A stretch of 64,000 nucleotides of DNA from Flaccisagitta enflata (lineage: Eukaryota; Chaetognatha; Sagittoidea; Aphragmophora). Location of the stretch: assembly GCA_965153355.1 (NCBI GenBank), contig OZ231127.1, forward strand, positions 95,418,001 to 95,482,000, read 5' to 3'. The translations under genes were made by a program, and so were the position numbers. Every line of letters starts with the position of its first letter. Position 1 is the first letter of the stretch. The notes beneath the pieces were generated by a model. It was not told the origin of the DNA. It searched no databases and saw only the letters and a program-made list of their open reading frames with translations. This document shows, in pieces, positions 43,541 to 53,625 of this stretch.

Positions 43541-43886
43541 ACGTCCCGTGAAGCGCCCCAAACTTTGACTATGGCTCTTACCAATCTTACCACAGTTGAG
43601 GCTTGGTAAAAAAACAATCCATGCAAAATTTTGGGCCTCTGAGATAGCAGGAACCTTCGTCAGGGTGAGGTTGAAGTTTGTATTGAATTAGCATTGGAAT
43701 CAATATTTCTATTATGCAAATTTTGTGTCTGCTATAGGTTTCTATGGAAACTTCATGTCCACCCTGACAAAGGTTCCTGCTGTTCCAGAGGCCTGAAATT
43801 TTGCATGGGATGTTTTTTTACCAAGCCTCAACCATGGTAAGATTGGTGAGAGTCAGCGTCGAAGTTTGGGGCGGTTCATGGGATGT
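43541..43886. mobile_element. 346-bp palindromic MITE, copy 1
   Basis: Inverted arms of about 125 bp: GAAGCGCCCCAAACTTTGAC..AGGAACCTTCGTCAGGGTG against the complement CACCCTGACAAAGGTTCC..GTTTGGGGCGGTTC. Nearly identical to copy 2 at 45714. Confidence 0.88.
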
Positions 43887-43936
43887 AATGTGCACTGTGC
43901 TGCAATTATTGCGACTGTGACACCTAGAGTTAGACT

Positions 43937-44185
43937 ATGAAAAGCATACTTCTAGTAGTAGTTAGCGAAGTAGTTTGTGAAATGAAAATGGATTGTGTTT
44001 ATACTTTTGGGCTACTTCAAGTAAATTTTCCCAATACTGGTCCAACTAGAGATTTGTTTTTCTATGGTTTGACTTTACCTGTCAATTATTACACTGGTGT
44101 TGCACATTTACGCAATAATCCAGTAATTCCTTTTTTGTCCTTCTTTTCGTCATCATTCACATACCCTCCAGCTTTGATCCTCTGA
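43937..44185 (+). CDS. possible small ORF, unrecognised
   Basis: 83 codons beginning MKSILLVVVSEVVCEM, with DCVYTFGLLQVNFPNTGPTR and LFFYGLTLPVNYYTGVAHLR. Amino-acid composition looks less random than other ORFs, but there is no known domain, splice partner or promoter. It lies between the twin MITEs. Function unknown. Confidence 0.15.
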   Translation: MKSILLVVVSEVVCEMKMDCVYTFGLLQVNFPNTGPTRDLFFYGLTLPVNYYTGVAHLRNNPVIPFLSFFSSSFTYPPALIL

Positions 44186-44197
44186 TAATCAGAAAGT

Positions 44198-44413
44198 ATT
44201 TTTATTCGCTTGCTACGCGACTCTACACCCCGCTTTGTCGGTCCGTCGGTCTGTCTGTTGGTCTGTCGGTCAGTCTGTCCATCCGTCCATACGTCACACT
44301 TTACTTTTTTGCGGTCTTTGGCCTGACTGCTCCTGCCCAAGCGATCAAGTGACCTCAAATACGGCCCCTGCTCACCCGCACGCGACTGGGGTAGCCGTAT
44401 ATCCGGCCTTGTT
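44198..44413 (+). mobile_element. covarying-hairpin element, family A
   Basis: TTTTTATTCGCTTGCTACGC hairpin (slightly decayed), CTCTACACCCCGCTTTGTC, (GTCGGTCT)n, CACTTTACTTTTTTGCGG, GCACGCGAC, TGGGGTAGCCGTATATCCGG, CCTTGTT. Confidence 0.88.
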
Positions 44414-45148
44414 TCTTTTTAATTCAGTATCATTGCCATTTAAGCTTCTGCTCCGCAGCTCCTGCCTACTACCACGCATCATAAGACATCTAGACTTGTT
44501 TGATTTTAGTTTGACTAATAACGTGAGAACAGGACATTTTTTTGAAGAAGTTTTTGACAAAGAAATCGGGAAAAAGTGTGGGGGCGAAAATAAAGTCAAG
44601 TGGGTCACAATGCCCAGTATCATTGACAGAAATTTCAAATTTGTCATTTGCACTCTCGATAAATACGTACGGACATCTGTGTGAATATCTGGCGGTGAAA
44701 CAAGGCCGGTAACAGAGCTACTTTGGTCGGTTTGGTTCAGAAATTGTAATATTACGATTAGTATTGTGGAAGCGCCTCTAATCCAGTAGGTGGAATAGCT
44801 TCTAGAACGTGGCAAGAAGAGCTAGCAGAAGAGCAGACGCAGTACTAAAAGCGGTGGAAACGGCTGAAGAATCGACTGCTTTTGTAACCCTAGATAACAA
44901 CTTGCTCTTGTTTACTACATATGGCATAACTCTTTGTCTTCTTGTAATCAATTAAAACTTTACTTTGCTTTCCTTTGCTTTGCTTTGCTTTGCTTTGCTT
45001 TGCTTTGCTTTGCTTTGCTTTGCTTTGCTTTACTTTACTTTACTTTTAAACAAACAAATTTGTGAGATTCAGAAACGTGAGCCAAAATTCCTTCATTCCT
45101 TCATCAGCAACCATTCTAGTCCCTGTGGTTCTGTTTAGACTGTAAATA
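44414..45148. other. unassigned stretch with short ORF and TTTGC repeat
   Basis: A plus-strand open stretch at 44460-44684 (e.g. TGHFFEEVFDKEIGKKCGGE) is continuous with mobile-element sequence upstream and has no recognised domain. A pentanucleotide CTTTG repeat lies at about 44960-45045. Confidence 0.4.
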
Positions 45149-45521
45149 CTACTCGACTCAATAAAAAAGCCGCACAATTAAATGTCAAACTGTCATACTG
45201 AATTTCAAAAAAACTAATTGAAATCTTAGACCGTTAAAAAACTCTTGAAAAGATCTTTCATTTAGCTCCAATCTGGCAATTCTAGCTTTATTCGTTTAGA
45301 AATGGCATAAGAATGAGTAGAAATATTGCGATTATCAGTTTGCAAGATAACTTTGACAAGCTCTAGCTCTTAAGGTGTTTGAGATACAGATCTGGGATTG
45401 GTCTAGAATGAAAGAAAATTTGAAAATCTTTCAAATCACTTCAACAGAAAAATGTTCAAATGACTTTTTTTTCTTATTTATAAAATCAAAATATGGTGCA
45501 GCTTTTTTTTTAGTCAAGTAG
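45149..45521. mobile_element. TA-flanked MITE
   Basis: Ends CTACTCGACTCAATAAAAAA / TTTTTTTTAGTCAAGTAG with TA on both sides (45147-45148, 45522-45523). Contains the shared core ATTCGTTTAGAAATGGCATA and AGATCTGGGATTGGTCTAGA. Confidence 0.85.
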
Positions 45522-45713
45522 TACCATCATTTAGATGTAAACTGTTGCCGTGATGGGTAAGAGAATGTCAATTGTGTTGCATGTTTCATTATAGAAAGTG
45601 TGGATGGCCTAAAAACTACACCAATGTCGACCAGGCAGAGTTTTTGGTTAAAGAATCACTTCACTTCATTTGAATGACTGGAAAGCTACTCCAAGACTCA
45701 AGATAAGACACTA

Positions 45714-46050
45714 GAAGCGCCCCAAACTTTGACTATGGCTCTTACCAATCTTACCACAGTTGAGGCTTGGTAAAAAAACAATCCATGCAAAATTTTGGGC
45801 CTCTGAGATAGCAGGAACCTTCGTCAGGGTGAGGTTGAAGTTTGTATTGAATTAGCATTGGAATCAATATTTCTATTATGCAAATTTTGTGTCTGCTATA
45901 GGTTTCTATGGAAACTTCATGTCCACCCTGACAAAGGTTCCTGCTGTTCCAGAGGCCTGAAATTTTGCATGGGATGTTTTTTTACCAAGCCTCAACCATG
46001 GTAAGATTGGTGAGAGTCAGCGTCGAAGTTTGGGGCGGTTCATGGGACGT
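45714..46050. mobile_element. palindromic MITE, copy 2
   Basis: Matches copy 1 (43541-43886) at essentially every base over about 335 bp; I found one difference, near the right end. The left terminus lacks about 10 bp of copy 1. Confidence 0.88.
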
Positions 46051-46434
46051 AATGCTCCCTCACCAACACGCATACCCAGAACCAGCGGCGTATATGAGGG
46101 GGCTTCCGCAGCTGCCGCGGCAGCTGTAAAATTTGGGACAAGAAAAATTTCGGACAATGGGAGAGCTAAGAAAAGAGAGAGAACAAGAAGAACTAGTCAT
46201 CCAAGGATCGCACATGGTCAGCGGTACCCGATGCCCTGCTTGGAGTAATCAGCTAAAGAGGTGGAGTGGGAGCAGGGCAGCAGCCCCAAAGGGCCAATGT
46301 CCTGTAGGACACGGGTGAATTTCCATACGTCCTGAGAGAGCATATTTGGGGTAATTTTCCATAATATTCATTGGGAATTTGGAATTCCTCAATTTTTTTG
46401 TCAATTTGCCATGTTATTCAATGGGAATTTGAGG

Positions 46435-46640
46435 CCTGAGAGGCTGGATTAAAAGCCCAAGAGGCTGAATTTGAGGCCCATGAGGCTGGATTTGAGGCCT
46501 GAGAGGCTGGATTTGAGGCCCAAGAGGCTGGATTTAAGACCGAAGAGGCTAGATTTGAGGCCTGAGAGGCCAGATTTGAGGCCCGAGAGGCCAGATTTGA
46601 GGCCTGAGAGGCTGGATTTGAGTCCGGGGAGGCTTGAGAA
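46435..46640. repeat. 24-bp minisatellite (GAGGCTGGATTTGAGGCC..)
   Basis: About eight copies of GAGGCTGGATTTGAGGCCTG with small variants. The frames reading LRPERLDL or SGLKSSL are repeat artefacts. Confidence 0.9.
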
Positions 46641-46669
46641 GCTTCGGAGGGGGGGTACATACGGACGGA

Positions 46670-46673
<4 letters not shown>

Positions 46674-46732
<59 letters not shown>
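46674..46732. repeat. (GA)n microsatellite
   Basis: About 58 bp of uninterrupted GA. Confidence 0.97.
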
Positions 46733-46736
<4 letters not shown>

Positions 46737-47155
46737 ACAGAACTTGAAACTTGTTTTTGATGGTAGAAACAATAGGCCCCATAGGACATGTGACTATCCA
46801 TGCCATACTTCAGTCTGCTTTCTTCTTCATTCTGCATCATTCTACCATCATATAACCATCGTATATATAGTTATATAAAGTAGGGTATAGTCAATGATAC
46901 TTTTGGTAAGCTGTTTGCTTTTGGGTTAGATTGAGAAAGTGTTTATCAGATTCAGTTTTATGGAAAACTAGGAGTGGTGCGTGTATTAACTAGTCAATGA
47001 GGGTTCACAAGGCCCTCTTCCATTTATTTGGGTTTGGGTATATTGAGGGATATTGTTCCACATGTCATATAGTGATATATAGGTCAGACAGGAACTATGT
47101 CGAGACATAGATTGGAGGTGGCAGCTGCTATAGTCTTGGCTCAGATACGCCGCTG

Positions 47156-47482
47156 CCCAAAAAAACATCTAAAACACTCGTTTTTACACTTTTTGACTCG
47201 TGCGTTGCGCACCAATTGATGGACGGACAGACGGACGGACGGATGAACAGACAGACGGACGGACAAAGCCTCTTATGAAGTTGCGTGTCTGCAACTAAAA
47301 AGTATTGAGCGGAATTCAGAAAGGTGGAATTCCCCTCAAGTGTGCCTATTGAAAAACGGATGAGGAAAAGGAAGAGGAGGATGAGAGGTATAGAGCAAAT
47401 TCGTCATTCATGAATTGCTGAGCTAAAGCTAAAAAGGGGACGAAGTTTTTAAAAAACAATATTTTTACTTGATTTTAAAAAA
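47156..47482. other. upstream region of the hevein-domain gene with family B hairpin element
   Basis: A minus-orientation family B element ends here: TTTACACTTTTTGACTCG, GGACGGACA run, CTCTTATGAA, hairpin GTTGCGTGTCTGCAAC at 47280-47295, TAAAAA. It lies 180 bp before the ATG. No clear TATA box identified. Confidence 0.6.
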
Positions 47483-48223
47483 ATGAATTTCGTTCGATTT
47501 TTCAATTCCAAGACGCCTTCGGTGAGTTTGACCGGGCTAAAGGAGAATGACGATGGTGATGTTGAGAAATTTGGCGAAATAAGCGTAAGTGACGAAGCTG
47601 GTCAAGGTCGCATTCAGGGAAACGTCGACATAGATGACGAGGGACGCCATTCCAACGTGGGCAACGTTGACAGAGGACGTATTCGCATTTTCGGCGATGA
47701 TGTGGGTAACGATGACGCCGATGGGGAAACATCGGAAAAGGACGACGACGAGAAAGCGAGAAATGAGCGGGCGACAGAGAGGCGCCGTCGCTGTCACGAG
47801 GAATTGCGCGTACTCTGGCGGCGTCGCTGCCACGAGGAATTGCGCTCAATATGGCGGCGTCTGTGGTTGTTGGGCGTCATTTTTATTCTCGGCGTGATTA
47901 ACGCGGGAATTTTCCTCAGCGTCGCGCCAAAAATAAAGAGGCATCTACAGTTTGCGGTAACTTCTACTCGTCCAGTCAATGATCCTGGTCAATCACAGGT
48001 CATTCCTGGTCAATCACAGGTCATTCCTGGTCAATCACAGGTCATTCACACAACTGCATCCACTGCAATGTTGGAAGAGCAGTCACTTCAGCGGCAGAAG
48101 CGTGTGACGGCGATGATGAACACGCTGCTGTTGCTTCAAAACAAAATCAGGATAAAAGCTATCAAGGAAGCCATTTTCAGTGAAAACGTCAATATTGGGA
48201 ATAACGACGACTATGACAACATT

Positions 48224-48281
<58 letters not shown>

Positions 48282-48827
48282 GTGAGAAACAAAACAACAA
48301 GAAAGACGACAACAATAACGACAAACATGACGATATCAAGGATAACCATGACCAAAAGGATTTTGCCACAACACCGGCGGAATTTTGTCACAACACTGGC
48401 GGATTTTGTCACATCATGGCGGAATTTTTTGCGAATGAATGGGACAGGTCTCCACTAATGAATGTTTGTCAAATGGCCTCGCAATCACTCACCAAGGAAT
48501 CGAAACGAGAGGTAACGACCACAACGACTCCGACGGGTCAAATGAACGACACCGCTGAAATGGCAGTGATGACAGAGATGACAACGATAACAGCGACAAT
48601 GACATCGTCAATGACAGCCTCACCAGCAACGACAACATCAATGACAATGCCAACGGAACCATCCCAAATGACAACGACAACAACGACTGATATGAAAAGC
48701 GATGGTTCAAAAAACGAGGACGATGAAATTCGATTCTCTTTGAAGAGTCGATTGATTGAACGACTGGAAAACGCCACAAAAACAAGAAGAGCTTGGCCAT
48801 CAGACTCGGAATTTGGATTTGAGCGAG
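47483..48827 (+). CDS. type II membrane protein with hevein-type domain, exon 1
   Basis: Begins at ATG 47483 (MNFVRFFNSKTPSVSLTGLK). The first about 125 residues are acidic then basic. A 13-residue tandem duplication (RRRCHEELRVLW / RRRCHEELRSIW) leads into one transmembrane segment (LWLLGVIFILGVINAGIFL, about residues 128-150), giving type II topology. Then come three GQSQVIP repeats, a polyasparagine run encoded by (AAC)n, and a Thr/Met-rich linker. Donor GAGCGAG/GTAACA at 48827 (phase 1) matches exon 2; the open frame runs on to 48883 without a domain. The protein family is not recognised. Confidence 0.7.
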
Positions 48828-49691
48828 GTAACATAGGAAATATCTTATGCCACTCGTTGCTAGCAAAAGCAGCTAGTCTCTAAGTCATAGAAGAGAATTG
48901 TTTTTTTCTTTGTTATGATTTTTTTTTCTAACGGATAAAAAGAAAAACATGTCACGGTAGTGTAAGTGAAAGGAAATGGCACACTGGTTTTGAAATATTT
49001 TCATCGGCCACGTCTGGCAAGTATTTGGACTTGCCAAAGGCGGGACTTTTTAAATCAACTTTAATATCAAAGTGATATTAATCATCTCAGATGCCATATG
49101 TTTACTTTTCCCTGCTATGGTTTGTCAGCGATGACACACACACTTTTTGTAGTTTCAGAAGCAACAACATAGCTTTTTGCCCTAGCTAAGCCAACTTATG
49201 ATGACACACAATTTGGCTCTATACTCAGCTTTTTACCCATTTTTAGTTTTTGCTACACAACTTTATAAGCCACTTTGCATTTTTAGTCGCGTGCACGCGA
49301 CTCTACAACCCGCTCTGTCCGTCGGTCGGTCGGTCGGTCGGTCACACTTTACTTTTTTTATGATTTTATTTTTTTGACCTCACTGCTCCTGCCCAAATGG
49401 TCTGGTGACCTCAAATATGGCCCCTGCCCACCCACACGCGACTTCGGTAGCCGTGTATCCGGCCTTGTTTTTTATGATTTTGAACATCAATTAAGAAATT
49501 GGGAAGAGTAGACAGCTAATTCATGAGTCAAAATTCTACCCTGTCTGTCTATCTGTATTTCTGTCCAAGTTTTTCTGAAAGTTCTACCGCACGCGACGTT
49601 GGTCTGATGACCCCTTGTCCCCTTCTAGTAAGACATTTTGTGATGACACATACTGCGGGTTTACATAATGAAGTTTTCTGCCCTTTTCTAG
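48828..49691 (+). other. intron 1 of the hevein-domain gene
   Basis: Holds the family A hairpin element at 49280 and otherwise unassigned sequence. It ends with a CCCTTTTCTAG acceptor. Confidence 0.6.
49280..49469 (+). mobile_element. covarying-hairpin element, family A, intronic
   Basis: TTTTTAG, perfect palindrome GTCGCGTGCACGCGAC, CTCTACAACCCGCTCTGTCC, (GTCG)n, CACTTTACTTTTTTTATG, CTGCTCCTGCCCAAATGGTC, CACACGCGAC, GTAGCCGTGTATCCGG, CCTTGTT. Confidence 0.9.
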
Positions 49692-49874
49692 TTGTGACTT
49701 GGCGTGATGACGCACGATGTGGCCCTGCGTATCTCAACTCCATGGGAGATCCAGCTGAATGCGATCCATATTCAGTTGCAAGTTGCTGCTCTGACCATGG
49801 TTGGTGCGGAAATACAAGAGAACACTGCAATTGCTACCATTGCAAGGACTTTTCCAATTATGGAACCAAATTAG
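49692..49874 (+). CDS. hevein-type (chitin-binding type 1) domain, exon 2
   Basis: Acceptor CTTTTCTAG, donor ATTAG/GTATGA; phase 1 at both ends. Reads VTWRDDARCGPAYLNSMGDP, then AECDPYSVASCCSDHGWCGN and TREHCNCYHCKDF. Eight cysteines in hevein order (C..C..CC..C..C.C..C) with the GWCG core. In the known family such domains bind chitin or N-acetylglucosamine oligomers. Metazoan proteins with the variant 'DDxRCGPxYxxxxGxPAxCDP' exist. With the upstream membrane anchor, the domain would face the lumen or outside. A (GA)n tract starts about 30 nt after the donor. Confidence 0.9.
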
Positions 49875-49899
49875 GTATGACTCATGAAAAATCACGGCC

Positions 49900-49917
49900 A
49901 GGGAGAGAGAGAGAAAG

Positions 49918-49958
<41 letters not shown>
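49900..49958. repeat. (GA)n microsatellite just after exon 2
   Basis: GA/GAAA tract beginning within 30 nt of the exon 2 donor. Confidence 0.95.
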
Positions 49959-49961
<3 letters not shown>

Positions 49962-50132
49962 AACAGTGGAAAAAAAAACAACCTGACGCTGTTTTTTGAT
50001 CAAGGATTGCTGAGTAACTAAGAAAGATAAATCCTTAAAATCCATGAAGATTTCAAAGAGCTTCGAAATATCCAGTCATTCATGAAAAATTGAGCGTCCG
50101 GTTTTTATTTTGGCCACTATTTTTGTATACAG

Positions 50133-50436
50133 GGAGATCTCTTCATGCTAAACTTTGGAGGTGGAGCTTTCTTAGAGGGCCTCTTACGGATATGGCTGAG
50201 GGCATGGTACAAAGTCGCACAACTTTGTATCAATGTCTTCAAGAAATTCACGACATTGAGACAGCAACATTTCATCCTCACAAGTGGGATAATGATGATG
50301 ACGTTGAAAACAAAGAACCTGTTTCATGCTCTCTCTACCCTTTGGACATACATAAAAGTAAACTGATAGACCCAGTGGAAACTGAAGCTCAGATACGGAA
50401 AACTGACAGTGAATATGTATTCAGCATGAGCAGCAG
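50133..50436 (+). CDS. hevein-domain gene, exon 3
   Basis: Acceptor TTTTGTATACAG, donor AGCAG/GTGAGT; enters by completing G/GG, leaves in phase 2. Reads RSLHAKLWRWSFLRGPLTDM, AEGMVQSRTTLYQCLQEI, then an acidic stretch with KWDNDDDVENKEPVSCSLY. No domain recognised. Continuity of phase with exons 2 and 4 supports it. Confidence 0.75.
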
Positions 50437-50512
50437 GTGAGTACAGGACTTTGTCCCCTTTGGAGCCGCTGCCCTGCTTCCTCTCACTCCAACTCACAAT
50501 CATGCAGAGCAG
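50437..50512 (+). other. 76-nt intron made of dispersed-repeat sequence
   Basis: The intron starts GTGAGTACAGGACTTTGTCC, then CCTTTGGAGCCGCTGCCCTG. The same words (ACAGGACATTGTCCCC, CCTTTGGGGCTGCTGCCC) occur at 37118-37137 and inverted near 46275-46312, outside genes. The acceptor is taken as GAGCAG (50512); the earlier CAG at 50507 would give a stop. Confidence 0.55.
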
Positions 50513-50624
50513 GATAACGGGTATCGCTGACCACATATTGCCTTTGGGCGACCTGTTGGATAATCATTTTTATGTGCTCATTCCTGATAAGCTGTCAGAA
50601 GGGAAAGGAGCAATCCTCTTCTAA
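50513..50624 (+). CDS. hevein-domain gene, exon 4 (terminal or alternative)
   Basis: Reads ITGIADHILPLGDLLDNHFY, then VLIPDKLSEGKGAILF and stop at 50622. It could be the true C-terminus. Alternatively a weak phase-2 donor (AAGCT/GTCAGA) could join it to the downstream open block at 51160, which starts in the matching phase. I cannot choose from sequence. Confidence 0.55.
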
Positions 50625-50764
50625 TTGCCGTAGAACTGTTACTTTTACACTGTTTTATCCAGACATGACAAAAATGAAAGATCTTTTAAAGAGCATTCTA
50701 AACATCACTGATTTTGCTTGGTTTTTCTTGAATAACAGTTATACTAATAGATAGAGTGTGCTAT

Positions 50765-50872
50765 TAACGAGTTCAACTTGGCCAATGAAATGCGCCATGT
50801 TGATCGCCCAACAATTGCGTTACCAACAGACAGACAGATGGACACAGCATTTCACAGAGGTGTACCTAAAAA
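50765..50872 (-). mobile_element. covarying-hairpin element, family D, degraded
   Basis: AACTTGGCCAATGAAATGCG, ATTGCGTTACCAACAGAC, ATGGACACAGCATTTCAC, AGAGGTGTACCTAAAAA. The hairpin is partly decayed. Confidence 0.6.
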
Positions 50873-51159
50873 TCCAACATTTTTATGCTCTTATGGTTAT
50901 TTCATCAATAGGAACATTATGCGGCTTTGATTTTTCCAGCTTTTTTTGCAGTCACGGATTTAAGACTCTTAAGGCTACTTTTTTCGGACTGTCGGTCCAT
51001 CTATTGGTCCGTTCAACGGTTGGTCATAAAGTCGCGTATCAATGATTCTCCTAATGTATAACCAGTGGTTAACCACGCAATAGCGGATGTCAAAGGACCG
51101 ACAAATTTTATCTGTTGCTCATCATATCAATTAAATTTCACAATTTCGCAATTTATCAG

Positions 51160-52009
51160 GGAAAGGTTCCTGGAGGCTTGGAAAATGATCAACCAACAGA
51201 TGAGGCCGCTTGAATTTGGCAAAAATGTTTGGTACAATAACTCTGAAGACGTGCAGCACAATCTTGCCAGTCCAGTTGGATGGAGACTTACATGGGAGGA
51301 TACTGAAACCCATTGGAAAGATCTCGATGATATCGATGATATCGATGATATCGATGATCTCCATGATCTTGATGAGCTGTTTAAGACGGGAAATTTTATA
51401 CATCATGTTCTCCATCCCTATCTCTCAGTCTTGATGGAGATGCCTAATGATGGCCACGCCCAAATCAACATTACCGCCACAGTTTCCAATGACAGCTCCA
51501 CAGTTTCCAATGACAGTGTCACAGTCTCCAATGACAGTTCCACAGTTTCCAATCACAGCGCCAAGAATCTTTCGAGTGAAGGTTGTAATTCCAATCCAAG
51601 GTCAAGATTAGGTTTTGTTCCCGCTTTTAACTTGCAGTTCCACCGTACAGTCAGTTTTTGTCGTGTCACTTTTGACGTAGAATTCATCTTTCCACCTGAA
51701 GTGAAAAACTTCACTCCACGAATCCTCATTTATTATGATACAATGGAAACAGAAGAGAACTTATTCAGCGCTAAAATGACGAAAATTGAGAGCGGGAAAA
51801 AAAGTGGCAGCAGCGAAAGCGATGATGATGACAACAAAAAGATCATCTATCACGTTGAATTTATCAACCACGACTTTGGCGCTGCGACGCATGGGTTCTT
51901 CTTTCTCGCCAAGTACTTCATAACTTACCAACCTGTCTGTGAAGAGAATCAAATTCATGAACAGCACAGCACAACCGCTCAGAGCTTACCGCTAGTTGAC
52001 CTAAAATGA
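51160..52009 (+). CDS. unrecognised coding block, possible last exon of the hevein-domain gene
   Basis: Acceptor GCAATTTATCAG then ERFLEAWKMINQQMRPLEFG. Carries short internal repeats: DDI repeated from GATGATATC units, and about four TVSNDSS units. It has several N-glycosylation sequons (NDS, NHS, NIT) and a beta-rich C-terminal half (VSFCRVTFDVEFIFPPEV.. and HVEFINHDFGAATHGFFFLA). It ends in a stop at 52007-52009. Length and composition favour real coding sequence; its link to the upstream exons is inferred from phase and proximity. A secreted or lumenal region is plausible. Confidence 0.65.
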
Positions 52010-52039
52010 TTGGCACCGACTTGGATGGTTGCAGGTAGT

Positions 52040-52260
52040 GATGTGGAAGCACCAAATTTCTGAACCGCTTCTGCTTCCATTTCAAAATTTTTTTTTGCTT
52101 CCGCTTCTGCTTTCAATTAAAAGAAAATTTTTACTTCAGCTTCCACTTCCGCTTCCATTGCAAAATTTTTTTTTGCCTTCGCTTTCAATTGAAAAATCTT
52201 TTGCGCTTCCGCTCCCGCTTCCGATTCTGCTTCCGCTTCTGCTTCCAATGATGAAACTTA
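52040..52260. repeat. degenerate 6-bp CTTCCG/CTTCTG repeat bounded by AGTGAT
   Basis: Starts AGTGATGTGGAAGC and continues with GCTTCCGCTTCTGCTTCC-type units with AAAATTTTTTTT interruptions. A sister block at 63510-63765 ends CTTCCAGATCACT, the inverse boundary. Confidence 0.7.
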
Positions 52261-52422
52261 TATCATCTTCAAACATAAAGGAGTTTTGATTTCAAAGGTA
52301 CTTAATTTAAAGAATCCTGAATAACAACAATGAAAATTTTTAGTTCCAAATATAGAATATTCAGACAATGAAATACCATACTAATACAATACATGTATAT
52401 ATAGAAATTTATACAATATGTT

Positions 52423-52975
52423 TATATGATCTTTTGTCTATCTTTTCATACGTTATCGTCGTTGCCATGAATATTTCCTTATTTGGTGGCGCTGCAGTTG
52501 TTCAAGCGTGAGCGCGTTAGTTTTGAGCTTGATTTGTTATCGTTTGAGCTTACCTGTCGTGTCCGAGCCTCTCATTGGTCAGATTAGTCCTAGGTGAGGA
52601 GACCTTTGAGCTGACCTCTTGTCATTGGTCAACTTACCTTTAGTCACGCGGTAGCGCCTGAGAGTTGGTAACACCCCACATCTTTATAAGCGATTGTTTG
52701 GTCTAGCAATTCAGTATTCGGCAGTGAGGCCTAAAAGGTAACTATTTCTTGTAGTATTATCATGATTTAGTATTGCGTCTCTGTACTTTTCTAATGTTTT
52801 CTTTAGCAAGTGTATTTATGAGTTTAACCATTCTGTCCTCCAGATTTGACGTCTTCTACATCGCTATCGTTTCTTATGGTTGTCAATACATCCTTCTATG
52901 GTCATCATTTGGTTGTCATTCCTTCGTCCGCGAAATTAGCAAACCGAATACGCAAATGGCCTAGCCATTACTAAA
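52423..52975 (+). repeat. 5' LTR
   Basis: Starts TATATGATCTTTTGTC, ends CCATTACTAAA. The TATA-like TTTATAAG at 52683 is followed by AATTCAGTATTCGG, a plausible initiator. About 8 substitutions separate it from the 3' LTR (about 98.5% identity by eye). Confidence 0.95.
52683..52690 (+). promoter_or_regulatory. TATA-like box of the LTR promoter
   Basis: TTTATAAG in the LTR, conserved in the 3' LTR copy; position fits a U3 promoter. Confidence 0.55.
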
Positions 52976-53625
52976 GTCAAATCTTTTGCCTCAACACGGT
53001 GACGAAGCCCGTCAACTTTAACCTCAAGTCTCCCTCAAGTTTGGCGGGGATCTAGTGAAGACCCGCCGTCTGCCGTCTTCGGAGGTCAGCTCAGATTGAC
53101 CCGATTTTCTGGTTGGAAATTTAACCACCAAAATTCGTCCTCTCTCGTCAATCTCCTCTCCCTTCGTCAATTTCCTCTCCCCTCGAGTTTGGCGGGGATA
53201 CAACGAAGTCCCACCGCCGTCCGTCTTCGGTGACCATCGCAAATTTACCGCTGATTTTCTGGTTGGAAATCTAACCACCAGAAACGAAGATTCGCCCTTT
53301 TCCCTCATCGACGTCATCTCTCTCCTTCAGTTAAGTCATTAGTTTGGATCATCGTGACATCGTTATTTCTCTTTCTCTCTCTTTCTAACACAATCGTCAA
53401 ACTCTCTCTTTCTTAAACTTTAAACTCGAATTTCTCTTTCCAAGTCAATCCTCTTTTTCTCCCTCAAAGGTTCATCTACATTCGAATCTCTCTTTGTCTC
53501 TCTTTCCCTCAAGATAACGCTGGCATTAATCCCGTCGTTATTTGGTGGTAGTCAAGTTACCGCCGATCGCGTTTTGGTCATCCAACGCAAATTCATGGTT
53601 CCTCGTCTTCCCCATCATCGGTTCA
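52976..53625 (+). other. BEL/Pao leader with internal duplication
   Basis: Untranslated leader. A roughly 130-bp unit is duplicated imperfectly: AGTTTGGCGGGGAT...GATTTTCTGGTTGGAAAT at 53037-53125 and again at 53176-53275. I could not identify a tRNA primer-binding site. Confidence 0.6.

Larger units (their letters stand above)
46083..47155. mobile_element. hAT-like element bounded by CAGCGGCGTAT
   Basis: Ends CAGCGGCGTATATGAGGG / CTCAGATACGCCGCTG; 8-bp flanks CCCAGAAC and CCCAAAAA agree at 6 of 8. Same terminal word as 883-2834. Holds a 24-bp minisatellite and a (GA)n tract; no transposase. Confidence 0.6.

Noticed and set aside
44235-44684. 149-residue ORF as one gene
   Set aside because: Its first half is hairpin-element sequence (GTCGGTCC run and terminal region); only the last part could be coding, without support.
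52773-52964. 63-residue hydrophobic ORF inside the 5' LTR (also 60329-60520)
   Set aside because: Present in both LTRs simply because LTRs are duplicated; no domain. Treated as non-coding.
52976-53020. Primer-binding site of the BEL/Pao element
   Set aside because: I looked for a match to a tRNA 3' end right after the 5' LTR and found none I could support.
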